Shown here: piece by piece, positions 44,763 through 57,098 of the stretch
Numbering within the stretch: the stretch's first letter is position 1
How the letters are laid out: the number at the start of each line of letters is the position of its first letter
NCBI RefSeq assembly: GCF_040412425.1
Contig: NC_089768.1
Span: 3,156,501-3,220,500 of the forward strand
Source of the DNA: Macrobrachium rosenbergii
Lineage: Eukaryota; Arthropoda; Malacostraca; Decapoda; Palaemonidae
DNA: 64,000 nucleotides
Direction: 5' to 3'
Translations under genes and position numbers: made by a program
The notes under the pieces: generated by a model
What the model was told of the DNA's origin: nothing
What the model saw: the letters and a program-made list of their open reading frames with translations, nothing else
The model's database searches: none

Positions 44763-45204
44763 CCACTGTGTCATAAGTAGGTGAATTAATTGTCCCTTGT
44801 CCATAGTGAAGAAATGACTCCTTCCTACCATGTGTCAGTAATGCTGAGGGATAACTCTATCATTCACGAAGTTTTATCTGGAAAAATTCTATATCCAGAT
44901 ACGAGTTACTTTGATAACCTCATCTTCTTCACCACCGTCTTGCCTAGAGAAAGTTGGCCGAGGAAGGCAACAGATTGAACCTTGACACATTTTCCAGCTA
45001 TAATCTCCCGTAGCTGATTGTTAATTGAATCTTATTATGTAATTCTCGAACCAATGGTTCTTCGATTGCGCCTTTATTCTATATACTTCATTCTTGGTCT
45101 GGAAATCTAGTATTATTAAGTTTGCTGTTAATCTTGTCACAGGTTGTTCTATTAATAATTGCATGAGAGTTTCAATCCTCATTTGCCATGCTATAACTGT
45201 GTGC

Positions 45205-45252
45205 AATAAAGTATAATTTTTTAATTAATCTGAGTTTCCAGTGGCGACCTTT
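45205..45252 (+). other. LTR-end-like junction with PBS-like sequence
   Basis: gtgcaataaagtataatt is followed by gagtttcca and then gtggcgacctttt. An AATAAA shortly before a CA dinucleotide and TGGCGACC is how many LTR retrotransposons pass from LTR to primer-binding site. No matching second LTR or coding region is seen in the window. Confidence 0.25.
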
Positions 45253-45390
45253 TCCCCAGTCATTATATAAGTGTATGAGCCTATCCGGGTGTTTCTGTTC
45301 TTTATATATCAGTCACGGTAAGTCGTTCTGCAACGTCTAGTAAAATCCTCATACATTTGTCACTCCCCTTGTCATAATATATAACAATTT

Positions 45391-45459
<69 letters not shown>
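45391..45459. repeat. (AT)n microsatellite
   Basis: AT tract of about 68 bp with one TATG interruption. Confidence 0.95.
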
Positions 45460-45461
<2 letters not shown>

Positions 45462-45469
45462 TATATAAT

Positions 45470-47016
45470 GTCTTTTCCCACTTCGAAGGGTGTCGTGCCA
45501 GAAAGTTACTTCCCTCCGGTTTTTCAGCAAGTCTTTAGGAATGAAGTCGACATCACGACACAATTTTTATTGGCCATTTACAGCTGAGCTGATTGGAGGG
45601 CGGTTTGCCAGAAGCGAACCTCGGAGCAAGACCTGTCCTTATTGAAATTTGAATGTGGCTTATATGTGCATATATAGACGCCCTACGTATATATATTCAC
45701 GTGTATGCACCACCCACCAACGCACACCTTCAATGAAATTTCCACCATAGTTTTATATGAAAAACTATCCTAAATGCATCCTAGGCTAAGGTGAACCAGT
45801 AGAGAAATAACGCTCGCAACGGAAGCTTTGAAGACGACCTACATGCGATGGATTGCACGATCAGTCTGGGAAATTTGATCGAATCTATCGTCTTGCTTTG
45901 AAAACAAGATTGTATATAACAATAATTGTTGAACTTAACTTCACTGTAGCATATTTTATCACGGTAACTAACAAAAACAGATTTAAACATCTTTGACGTT
46001 ATTGAAAATGCCAGGGTCAAGTCCCTTGAAGTGACTTTTTTAATACTAATCAACGCGAATGTTTTATTTTTATTTTTATTCTTCCATATAATTGACGACG
46101 AAGTCTTTCGAACTTTTACAAAGTTATATTTGTTTTGTAGTCTTCACTAAAAGCAAATTAAAAATGAAACTTTGGGGACTAGGCTATTCAATTCTTCCGA
46201 CGTCGTATATGTCGTGACTTTAACTTCTCTAACAAGGCTTTGGCGTGTATTGGAACCATTTGTAACGTGTCCCACACCCAGTGTATTCAAAATACGGATT
46301 GGAAAAAAGAAAAACCAAGAGATAAGTACTATTTTTTTTAGGCCCCGAGGAAAGAATAAAATGTTCATTGCACCTTCACCGATACGAAGAAAAAACTTAC
46401 CTTTCCACCCATGCCGGTAGAGAATAGGGAAGAGCTGGAGGAGGTGGTGAGGCCTACAGTACAAATCTGGTCACTGGGAGACACTGCTCACGAAAAAGTA
46501 CAATGTTAGGATCTGCAAAGCCAAGTTTGCTAAGTCTGAACAGCGACGCGATAACGACGTGGCAACAAACAAGAGGTAACTGCTCTACTGTAGAAACTAC
46601 AGTATAAGATAGCGCAGGTGTACCAACACCTGCTATTGTTTCTGTTAGTACAGGGCAGCTTCCTAGGCAACCCGGCATCCAGGTGAATCAGCGGTACACT
46701 GAGCGAGTTTTCCATAACACTTGCAATAAATGGTATTAGAAAATCATCTGATTTGCTCATACATGAGTAATTTAGTCATTTATCGAACCATCTCTCTCAA
46801 TGACTGGCAAAGCTAATTAATTTAGGAAAAAGTAAACAAACTTAAAGTAAAAGATTGGATATTAAGTTGTTAATGACTCTCCACTTTTTGCGTTTTGCGT
46901 ATGATCTTACCGGAAGCTCTCCTTAATAATCAAGGCAGAGCAGGTTTCCCACGCACTAAATTAAAGACTAACTTCTTCGTAGTGAGTCTGAATCCTATAT
47001 GAGTGCGCACACACGT

Positions 47017-47020
<4 letters not shown>
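45470..47020. other. No gene recognised
   Basis: Anonymous DNA; open frames of 60-105 codons lack motifs and overlap on both strands. Confidence 0.5.

Positions 47021-47076
<56 letters not shown>
47021..47076. repeat. (AT)n microsatellite
   Basis: AT tract of about 56 bp. Confidence 0.95.
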
Positions 47077-47082
<6 letters not shown>

Positions 47083-47616
47083 CATAAATTCATGGGTTTT
47101 TTTTTTTTGGTATTGATGAAACTTTTTGGAGAACCTAAGCAGGTTAAATTAGCTTTCATGATGACGTGTGCATAAGCCTTCATATATTTTACCGGCATGT
47201 TTCCAACACGCAGAACACATTAGCGCTGAAAAACATGTTTTCTATTTAGTGAATATTACTTTTTTCATCAGGTGATAAAGGTGCATTTAGACTTTCTAAG
47301 CCTAGTTTATACCGAGTCGTATTGGCCTTAATGATTTGTGGTTTTATGTGAAATATAAAAGTCCAAGAACACGTGTGCAACTTATCGGATAACATCTGGC
47401 TGGTCGGGAGGGGTGCAAGGCGCTTGTGAAACGCGGAACGATAAAGAAGGTTCAAGCGATATCCACGCCATGTTGATAGAGTGCCTCGACTTGAAGACCC
47501 TTTCTTCAGCAGTATAACAGGTGTCATTTTTCAATTTCAAGGGTAATTTCTACCATTTATATAGCTGGTACTCATAGATTTCTTTATATCAGACATATTT
47601 ATTGAAGGAAATGTCG

Positions 47617-48327
47617 GTTAATAGCCATTCAAGGAAAATCATCACCGGTTATGTGACATGATTTCTATAAGTACTCTAGCCATTTCAAGAAAATCACTGC
47701 CGACTATGACAATTTCTTATAGATATGTTAGACATTTCAAGAAAATTATTACCGATTTTGTGACACAGTTTCCTCTGTATGTCTTAGCCATTTCAAGAAA
47801 ATCATTGCCGATTGTGCGACTTAATTTCTTATTGATATCTTAGCCATTTAAAGAAAAATCATTATCGATTATGTGACAGTTTTTTTTTTTTTATGGACAT
47901 CTTAGCCATTTCAAGAAAAGCATTACGATTATGTGACATAATGTCTTATAGATATTCTACTAATTTCAAATAATCATTACCGATCATGTGACACAATATC
48001 TTAAAGATAACTTAGCCATTTAAAAAAAATCATTACCGATTATGGGATACAATTTCTTAGAGATGTCTTGGCCATTTCAAGAAAAGCACCACCGATTAAG
48101 TGACACTTTGTATAGGTGTTCTAGCTATTTCAAGAAAGTCATCACTGATGATGCGACACAATTTCTTATAGATATCTTTGCCATTTCAAGATAATCATTA
48201 CCGATTAAGTGACACAGTTTCTGTCAGTATTCTAGCCATTTCAAGAAAAGCAATACTGATTATGTGACCCAATTTCTTATAGATATCTTAACCATTCAAA
48301 AAAAAAAAAATAATTACCGATGTATCT
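47617..48327 (+). repeat. Minisatellite, about 13 units of ~55 bp
   Basis: Imperfect tandem units beginning tagccatttcaagaaaatca, followed by ttaccgattatgtgacacaa and tttcttatagatatct. Unit starts can be placed near 47632, 47681, 47730, 47786, 47842, 47903, 47959, 48013, 48069, 48122, 48178, 48233 and 48289. Units differ by roughly 10-25 percent with small indels, so the array is old. There is no open frame across units and no unique spacer, so it is not a CRISPR-like array. Confidence 0.9.
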
Positions 48328-48529
48328 TTCGTTTTTAGTTCTACACGTTCTTATTTGGCTTGGGTAGAGGCCGGTATGCAAGGTTTTGGATGGGGCAGAA
48401 CTGTTGACTCTAGCAAGTTTAGAAGTTTTGTGACAATTATTGCTCAACACAAGAAATAAGGAGAGAGAGAGGGAGAGAATTACAAAACTTACTGCATCAT
48501 TCAATATGCCTGAGTGAACTCACGAAGGA

Positions 48530-48532
<3 letters not shown>

Positions 48533-48578
<46 letters not shown>
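48533..48578. repeat. (GA)n microsatellite
   Basis: Pure GA tract of about 46 bp; a shorter GA/GGGA run lies at 48461-48477. Confidence 0.95.
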
Positions 48579-48579
<1 letters not shown>

Positions 48580-48585
<6 letters not shown>

Positions 48586-49319
48586 GGCAGAAATAGTAAT
48601 AAATAATTTCGTTAATTCAGCATCGCTTTTTGGATGATGACATTCACACTCATATGAAAGGACATTAACATTGACTAAAGCTTCAGTGACTGCCACAGTT
48701 AACTGCTTAGGCAGTTGAAACGCATAACATGATACTCACAATCAGCAGGATTGGTGATGGGACCTACTTTGAGGCATCATTTACAGCCCCTGGGATAGGC
48801 TAATGTCATTTTCCGAGTTTTGTGAGTTTCATTCTTTTGCTCTCATGGGCGTCATGGGTTAGGAGTCGTAAATAAAGGGCACCTTTGGCTTTTTCCCTTC
48901 CTTTCTTTGATGCCACATAGTGATGTCAGGCTCCCGTAGAAGTGTAACCCAGTTTCGCCACTCACGGGGAACACGTTTCCTTCTGGGGATGACACAGTCC
49001 TTTGACTTGGGTTCTCTCGCTTTTATTTCTTTCTCTCCATCCATAGGAGCTCACGCTGTGATGTTATTCTTACACGACATTAAGGCAATTGTAATGATGA
49101 TGAGATATTCCTGTATTGTAATTCTGTAATGTTGCAATCACATAACAATGCTGTTATTAGATTTTCTAGTTTTGTCTTCTACATGCAGCAAGCGAGTACT
49201 TTGACAATGTTGGGTCACAGACCGTTCACAGTTTAAGGTTCTCTTGCATTCGACATGACAGTGAAATCACTGACTCTCACTCTCTTGAGACGCCCATCTG
49301 AGACGTCATGATCATATGG

Positions 49320-49324
<5 letters not shown>
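48580..49324. other. No gene recognised
   Basis: The stretch 48835-49075 is less AT-rich and has overlapping frames on both strands, but no motif is recognised. Confidence 0.45.

Positions 49325-49407
<83 letters not shown>
49325..49407. repeat. (AT)n microsatellite
   Basis: AT tract of about 82 bp bounded by TCGAT/ATCGA on either side, making a perfect short palindromic frame. Confidence 0.95.
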
Positions 49408-49409
<2 letters not shown>

Positions 49410-50090
49410 GAGAGACAAGCAGAGAGAGACCTGTTTCTTAAACCTTGATGCGAGAGGATCGAAAGTCGTAAATGGTTGCATGTCCCCACATTATAAAGGG
49501 AGAAGAGTTTGTTGCCTTTAGAGCACTAGATCAGGATTATTGCGACATCATTATCAAATGATCGTGTTGTCACAAACAGAGCACTTAAAAAAAAAAAAGA
49601 CATCTGAATTTAACCATTGCTGTATCTCTTAGTGTGTTAAATCCCTAGGTCGCAGGCGGTTTCATGGTCTTACACTTGAAAGATAGCCTAATGGTTCACT
49701 GCGTGTAGTAGACCAAGTGGAATATGTTGTGATATCATTACTAAAGGGTTTTCATTCACCAAATGGTGCCATAGAGAGTGGAAGGGTTGCAAAAGAAAAC
49801 TACTGTATTTTGCAACCTTCTCTGTACAATGACCATAGATTAGAGAGAGTTTCATGACACAACATGGAAAAGATAATCAAATCCTATGCATGGTGGAAAA
49901 GGTTAGAAAATATGTATTTCTTAGGTCTTATTCCAAAGTGACAAAGACAGAGTGCAAATTAGGCGAAAGTGTCCTGTGGTGTAGCTCTCATGGCATGTTC
50001 CCTCTTTCCGTCCAAGAAATTTATAATTTTCTTGGAAGTTCCATCATGCCTCACATCACTGCAGTCCACCCTCTCCCCTTAACAAAATAA
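49408..50090. other. No gene recognised
   Basis: Anonymous AT-rich DNA. Confidence 0.5.
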
Positions 50091-50215
50091 GTATGTGAAT
50101 GAATAAATAAATAAATGAAAGAATGAATTACTAAATAAATAAATAAATAAATTATAAAAAAACAAATAAATAAATAACTAAACAAGCAAACAAATAAATA
50201 ATTAAATAAAATTAA
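50091..50215. repeat. (AAAT)n-type microsatellite, imperfect
   Basis: A run of aaataaataaata-type tetranucleotides with substitutions (gaatgaat, caagcaaac). Confidence 0.9.
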
Positions 50216-50653
50216 CAACAATCTTTCCAAGAGTCCAATGCTTTATAAACGCTTGTCAGTATTCCCCATGAGTTCCAGCGCATGCAAGTCATGAATATTG
50301 TTATATAATCCCTGCTTAATCTGCAGATTTTGACTTTCAATCGTTTAATACGTCCAAAGCCAGAGATTTGAAATTCGTGACATAATAGGACCCCAATGGG
50401 AAAGAGGCCACCCCACAACAAGAGGAAAAAGTTAGGTAAAACTTTTACATGCAAATCGAGCAGAAACTACAGAAAAGATTGCTTGAAATTTTATTCTATA
50501 TACCTGCATTAAGTTCCAATTCAAATGGGTGAGGGGATTTCCATTTGCCAGATAATTTCTGATTGTTACCATTGTATGCCTTTTAAAGCAAATATGCATG
50601 AGATATGTATGTAGAGTTCTAGATCTGGGAGCTAGAAATCTAAGAAAAGAGAG

Positions 50654-50830
50654 AAAGAAAATAAAACAATCTATTCGGGTTTTTCCACTCTCTTGCTGGT
50701 GTTCCGTTCTCTATCATGACTTTCTTACACTATCAACTTCAGAGCTGACGGCACAAGAAGGTTATGATGGTGACCGGAAAATCAACAAGAGGAAAAACCG
50801 AATAGGTTGTTTTATTTTATTTCTTTTTTT
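50654..50830. repeat. Inverted repeat of ~37 bp arms
   Basis: gaaaataaaacaatctattc (from about 50657) and its complement-type gaataggttgttttatttta (from about 50799) form arms with ~100 bp between. It could be a small MITE; no duplication was identified. Confidence 0.7.
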
Positions 50831-51311
50831 TTTTGTTAGCGTTCAGTAAAGGTTTAGTGGCCCTAATTCAGCAAGTATTTACACGTCGAAAAGTTCAAGT
50901 ATCAAGAATATTCTTAAGGGTAAGATAGCAATTCTGCAAAAACTGCCGCAACTTGATAGGATTTTTCTAGCTGTAACGCATGGAGTTATCAGAATTGCCT
51001 TTGCAGATCTGAAGATATGTTGAGCTCTCATTTTCTTCTCTTATTCAAACTATGACCTCGAATAACGTGGACACTTTCGAGGTAAGAAGACCAAATCTAA
51101 AAGATAATATCGCTGCCTTAACCCCATCAACCGAACAATTTCACATGTCAAGAGGTGAAAAAATACTATTCATAGAATGTATGGTAAAAAGGCTTTAAAT
51201 CGGTTTGGTATTAAATAGCCCCTCCAGAAGGGCTTCATTTTTTCTAATGTTTAGTTATTATTATAATTTTAATATAAAAATTTAGATGCATCAGAGTCCT
51301 GTGTTTATATA

Positions 51312-51315
51312 TACA

Positions 51316-51385
<70 letters not shown>
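51312..51385. repeat. (AT)n microsatellite
   Basis: AT tract of about 70 bp. Confidence 0.95.
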
Positions 51386-51389
<4 letters not shown>

Positions 51390-53638
51390 TTTAGTTCTCT
51401 TAATATGATGCTTTGACTACTAAGTGCAGTGAATAACTGAAGCGTTTTGGGGCCATATGAGATGTGTATTTGGGTCTATACCCTACTAAGGCCAATGTTA
51501 AGTACTTTGATTTCACGGTAAATTGTTCAAATAGTCTGATCTTCTTCATAAACACGATAGCCACCCCCAACTCCCACCCCTAACCACATTGGGACTTAGT
51601 ACATAGCATCCCCAGTATCTCTGATAGGTCTAGGTTGAAGAGCTGTAAAATGAAAGGACTAAACAGCTTCACCGATTCCAAACAGAAAAGTTCTAACGAG
51701 GAGATATACTTTGTTTCACCATTAACTAGTTCCTTTGAACGGTGATATTCAATTTGCTATCTGTGTAGCATTTCAAACATTCAAAGAAATGTGATGGGTA
51801 GTGTGAGCTTACATTTCAAAGTCAAATGCCATCACTTTCTAATTTCATTTAATAACACCATTACCCTATGATGTGTTTCTTGCAAGTAAGCTTTAGCTAC
51901 TTATTTTAATAAATGAGTGAAGTATTGCTGGTCATTTGAATGCACCGTGGGAAGTTGTTACACGGATTCCTTTGGTTGATTCTGTCAGTTTTGCCTTGTA
52001 TAGCCTGAGAGGTAACTCAACCCGCTTGATGATTGTCACTTTTTTGTTATTAGTAACTTAGCCATAATAATTTTTGGGTTTCCATTTTCGGTGCTTCAAG
52101 TCATGTTGGGCTTATTATTGATAATGGCTGGGATGTCCACAAGGCTTTCATCTTCAGGGGCATGACTGCTCGTAGTATTACATCGACAGTACAAAGATTC
52201 AGATTACTGTGTTCTTTTATTTCATCCGCTTTAATCAGGGTTTTTAAAAATTTTCTAATAGACCAAAATATTGCAGTTGTCTGTTATCCTGCTTGCCATA
52301 ACCCTATGTATGTATGTATCTATCTTGTTCTCAGGAGCTTTAAACCATCTGTTCTTATTCGCACCGGTTAGATGACGTCAGACTTTTACATGAAACTTCA
52401 TTTCGTTAAGTTTTTAATTTCCGAATAGTTCTTCAAGACAACAGCGGCATCTTACCAGATTTTGTTCTGTATTCTGTACCCATACTTACCGCGGATATTT
52501 TGTTCCTACTGACCAAGAGAATCTGTTTCATCTATGTATTGTCTTTACTGCCTTGCTTCAGTCAGTTGTTCAGCAAAGTTCTGTTACCATTTGTATGATT
52601 AGGCTTATGGTAACTTTGTTCTTATAAAAAAAAAACGGCTTTATTCGTGCCCTGAAATCTACATAATTCGCTTTCTGACAAGTTAGTTCTTCGGTTTGGG
52701 GTATCAATTGAACAACGCCTTTCACAACTCTTTCCTCTTGCTGAATTCACCTTAATTTTGCACGACCTAATTGAATTCTAATTGAATGCACTGATGAAAC
52801 TTAATTTCCAACAGTTTTATTTAAGTCATCTTCTATCACGAACCACTGAGCCTATGCAGACTTTTGAGAGTGTATGACCTAATTCTCCTTCAGCTGAAAA
52901 CTCGTTTGATTTCTTTTGTGCGACTGAACGTGCCTTCTGAAGGAGGTGGCAGTCTTACGTTCATATAATCTTTAAACGACATGCCTCTGCTTTTATTTAG
53001 ACATGCTGCCAAAATGCGCAAAAGCTTTTATTTTCCTGATTAAGACAAATAATTAGGGCAAGGTCATTATTCAATTTATAGCACTGAGACGTTAAAACCA
53101 TGCACCTTGGATGGTTTCTTTTGTTTTCTTTTTTTAAGAGCTGCGGACATAAAAAGTTCAGTCTTGAGCGGTGTTTCTGTATTCTCAGCAGGACTCGGTA
53201 TGGGATTGTGAGACTTCATGCATATGCACTTTTTTTTTCTTAATTGTTACATATTATACATCAATTTGAAAGACCCTCGCCATATCCCATTGATGTTCAG
53301 AGGTCTTATGTGCTGATGACGTTAGACATATGTTAGTGGTGAGCCATCTACACACTTGAAAATGGACCGGACGACCAGCGGTATACTTAACGTGTGTACT
53401 TGGTTATTATTAGGCCCACGCTTCTATCTTGCTATATGCCTAGTATTCTCTTGATGTTAACAAGGAACGGAATATTTTGTGCTAAAAAAAAGATGGGCAA
53501 ATACATCAAATTGCTTTATTGACTTGGACTGCTATTTCACTGGGCGTTCTGGATTGTCAGGGGCTATCTGCGTTATTAAGGTTTACGCGAGGTATGCTCT
53601 TTATGACATGCGGGTGAAAAATTTTCTGACATGCTGAT

Positions 53639-53646
<8 letters not shown>
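51386..53646. other. No gene recognised
   Basis: 2.3 kb of anonymous AT-rich DNA. No repeats, domains or RNA genes were recognised. Confidence 0.5.

Positions 53647-53696
<50 letters not shown>
53647..53696. repeat. (CT)n microsatellite
   Basis: Pure CT tract of about 50 bp. Confidence 0.95.
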
Positions 53697-53698
<2 letters not shown>

Positions 53699-53901
53699 GA
53701 ATTGCAGAGGAGGCTAAAGAGTTATTTTAATGAGAAACATCCACTTTATTACCATTAGTGAATTTTTTTGTGGCTGTTGAAGTTTTCTCTCGTTCCTTGT
53801 TCTCAGATCCCCGAAGGGTATTTCATTCATTGTAACACGTTTGTTCAATGCCAATTGCCACTTCATAACTACGTGCTCAAGGTAATGAGTAGCTTTTGCA
53901 G

Positions 53902-54418
53902 GATGAAGAATTGGATGAGAAAGAATTAGGAGATGAAGAATTATACTCTGAAGAACAAGACAAGGAAGAATCAAATGAAGAATCAGTCAATGAAGAACTG
54001 GATGAGGAATAATTTGAAGATGAAGAACCGGAAATGAAAAACTAAGTGATGAACAAATAGAGGATGAAGAATCGAACAACGGAGAACTAGATGAGGAAGA
54101 ATCAGAAGATGAAGAATCAGATAATGGAGAACAAGGGGGGGGGGGGGCGGAAGAATTAAAGGGTAAAGAACCAGAAAAGAAAGAAATAGTTGAAGAAGAA
54201 ATAGCAGATGAAGAATCAGACAATGAAGAACCAGATGAGGAAGAATTGGAAAATGAATAACCAAAATGAAGCACTAGTGAGGAAGAATCAGAAGTTACAT
54301 AAACTGAAAGGAAGATCAAGATGGGGAAGAATCAGGAGATGAAGAATCGCACAATTCAGAACTAGATGAGGAAGAATCACAAGTTGAAGAATAAGACAAT
54401 GAAAAAAATAGATGAGGT
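53902..54418 (+). repeat. Degenerate ~45-bp purine-rich minisatellite (acidic coding)
   Basis: Units of about 45 bp of the type gatgaagaatcagacaatga + agaaccagatgaggaagaat tggaa recur at about 54064, 54109, 54208 and 54337, with degenerate copies from 53902. In the frame read from 53902 to about 54010 the plus strand encodes Asp/Glu/Ser-rich sequence (DEELDEKELGDEEL). Stops and frame changes break it later, and a G11 run interrupts at 54134-54146. It may be a decayed exon of an acidic repeat protein or simply a purine minisatellite. Confidence 0.7.
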
Positions 54419-54435
54419 AGGTGAAGGATAAGAGA

Positions 54436-54448
54436 ATATATATATATA

Positions 54449-54527
<79 letters not shown>

Positions 54528-54534
54528 TATATAT
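54436..54534. repeat. (AT)n microsatellite
   Basis: AT tract with an early CTGTG interruption and a GTAC interruption at its end. Confidence 0.95.
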
Positions 54535-54609
54535 TATATATATTGTGTGTGTAACGGGGTTTTGATAGGATAAAGAAGGAATTTGGCAGGAGTTATCGTC
54601 TGTGTGTAT

Positions 54610-54610
54610 A

Positions 54611-54658
<48 letters not shown>
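54610..54658. repeat. (AT)n microsatellite
   Basis: AT tract of about 48 bp. Confidence 0.95.
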
Positions 54659-54662
<4 letters not shown>

Positions 54663-54683
54663 TATATATATTACTTGTATCAG

Positions 54684-54841
54684 GCTTCAGTAAGACGGGA
54701 TGGTTTAGGTTCCAGATTCTTTAATTTACAAAGTACAAAGTTCAGTGCACCGGTACCTGGAGAAGAAGGCTGTACTTCAACGAAAGCTTGTACTTTGTAA
54801 ATTAAAGAAACTGGAATCTAAGCCATGCCGCCTTGTTGAAG
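54684..54841. repeat. Inverted repeat, ~55-bp arms
   Basis: The arm cttcagtaagacgggatggt...ttaatttacaaagtacaaag (54684-54740) is complementary to cttgtactttgtaaattaaa...gccgccttgttgaag (54787-54841). The loop is about 45 bp and contains gtgcaccggtacctgg, itself a small palindrome. It looks like a compact foldback element of ~158 bp. Confidence 0.75.
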
Positions 54842-54901
54842 TTTAATGCAAGTCATATAAACACATATATAAACAGTGAAGTTGTGTGGCTCTTTTGTTA
54901 C

Positions 54902-55035
<134 letters not shown>

Positions 55036-55049
55036 TGTGTGTGTATGTG

Positions 55050-56207
55050 AATGCGTGCATGTGCGTGCGCCCTTCTGAAGTACAAATCTTCCCAAAAAAC
55101 TAGTTCCACTTTAAACTTGTACCAGCATTCATTACATTTTGTTGGCATCACAAGAATTAACGGTAATACCCACCAATTTTCTTTATCGTCTTATGAACGC
55201 ATTACTCTTGAATTTTCTTTGCTACCTTTGAAGTTTTGAGTCGAAATCCGTACGTTAGATTTCTTTCCCTTCTAAACAGGTAAACAAAAACTTAGTCTTA
55301 TTTGGACGTACCAAACCAGTGATAACAATTTTTTTTCCCCAAGAGGGATTTCTGACTTCCCATGTATTACTAACCATCTGACGATGATTACGAGCCGATG
55401 GAAGCCTTAGGCATCGATGCTTGTTCTCTCGTCGGCAGTTGAGCATTGTCAGGATCACACCCTGCTCAGTCACCTGTATCCCCTGTTCCGTTTTCCCTCC
55501 AACCCAGTGAATCTTGTTTGCCCAAGAATAAAGCTACCTTCCCCTGGCAGACCCAATGTTTTCCACAGGGAATGGGAGAGCCTTGCCTCAATAACGAGGA
55601 GGTATTTAGTCCACTGTTGACGTTACGTCCTGACCAGGAAACACTTATTATCGCCTGTGAGCGGCTTGTTGTTCTGTGGCTTTTCTATCTGGCCACATTG
55701 TGGATTTTTGCCTCAAACCGAAGGGCTTTTTTAGACCAATCTCCCTCATTCTTTTAATCCTCTGAGGTATTTGCATCATGCAACTTTTGTACAAGACTCT
55801 TTTCATAAGGCTTTTTAACATTCACGGGAAATTTTTTGTGTTCTTTCTGACTAGTTCGGCTTTTATTTAACCCCTACCTACTTCAAGTAATCAAGATTAA
55901 AATGAAAAGTTTTGTTTCTAAAAATTAATGTTTCAGGACAGTTTGAGTGTCATTGATCCATGAATTTACCAGATCAGGATAGCCTTTCCATCTGAATAGC
56001 TATGTCATTCTGCCACCTACTTGGGAAATTCAGGCAATCCTGTCAAATAATTTCCATGTATAAAAATCCCTCGTGAGTTATAATTGTTAAAATTATGAAA
56101 TAGTATATCTGCAGGCAGTTGGCTTCTATCCACCTGTCTGATTTCGAAAACCTCGCAAAACCCTTCTGAACAGAAGCTTACAAGTTTTATCAACTATCTC
56201 TACAGCT
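55050..56207. other. No gene recognised
   Basis: The open frames at 55446-55757 and 55255-55473 overlap on opposite strands and have no motifs. Confidence 0.45.
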
Positions 56208-57098
56208 AACAAGTAAAAAATGCTCCGAGGTTTCTTCGGTGCAATCGAGTTTTTTGTACAGCTTATGATACTGTATGCAACTCTCAGCCGCGGCCATGAA
56301 ACTTTCAGCCACGGGCCGGTGGTGGCCGGTGTTGGTGGCACCTATAGTGGTGCCAGACGCATGATCAAGGCTAACTTTAACCTTAAATAAAATAAAACAA
56401 ACTACTGAGGCTAGAGGGCTGCAATTTGGTATGGTTGATGATTGGAGGGTGGGTGATCAACATACCAATTTGCAGCCCTCTAGCCTCAGTGGTTTTCAAG
56501 ATCTGAGGGCGGACAGCAAAGGTGTGGACGGACAGACAAAGAGCCATCTCAGTAGTTTTCTTTTACAGAAAATTAAAAACAAAACAAAGTATTTTCTGTC
56601 CTGGGTTCTTTTACTCCAAATTCTAACGAACTATTGAATTGTATTGAATTATATGACAATTTTATGAGTGAATGAATCTTATTAGTTTTCTGTAAAAGAA
56701 AACTACTGTGCAGGTTTTGTCTGTCCGTCCGCACTATATTCAGCCCGCACTTTTTCTGTTCGTCCTCATATCTTAAGAAACTACTGAGGCCAGAGGGCTG
56801 CAAGTTGGTATGTTGATTATCCACCCTCCAATCATCAAACATACCAAACTGCAGCCCTCTAGCCTTTGTAGTGTTTACTTTATTTCAGGTTAAAGTTAGA
56901 AATAATCGTGCGTCTGGCAACGATATAGGACAGGCCACCACCGGGCCGTGGTTAAAGTTTCACGGGCCGCGGCTCATACAGCATTATACCGAGACCAACG
57001 AAAGATAGACCTATTTTCGGTGGCACTGATTATACGCTGTAGCGGCTGTACAGAAAACTCGACTGCGCCGAAGAAACTTTGGCGCATTTTTTACTTGT
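56208..57098. mobile_element. Palindromic foldback repeat of decapod type, ~0.89 kb
   Basis: The outer ends acaagtaaaaaatgctccga (56208) and its complement-type gcgcattttttacttgt (57098) close a long inverted repeat. Both halves carry gagtttt(c/t)tgtacagc, ccgcggc near 56286 and 56970, aaactactgaggc-agagggctgcaa and gaccgacagac-type blocks. Within each half the segment agggctgcaatttggtat is again followed by its complement (accaatttgcagccct), giving a palindrome within a palindrome. I recall this repeat as widespread in decapod genomes; no transposase is present. The right half has an insertion with accgaaaatagg-type complement near 57000-57030. Confidence 0.7.

Noticed and set aside
47617..48327. 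Possible CRISPR array
   Set aside because: Units are contiguous and diverged, without unique spacers of constant length; the context is eukaryotic.
53714..54319. Minus-strand serine/leucine-rich frames (SSSSSS, ILHLLIL)
   Set aside because: They are the complement of the GAA/GAT-rich minisatellite.
55446..55757. 103-codon plus frame with hydrophobic end
   Set aside because: No domain, overlapping open frame in another phase, no splice or promoter context.
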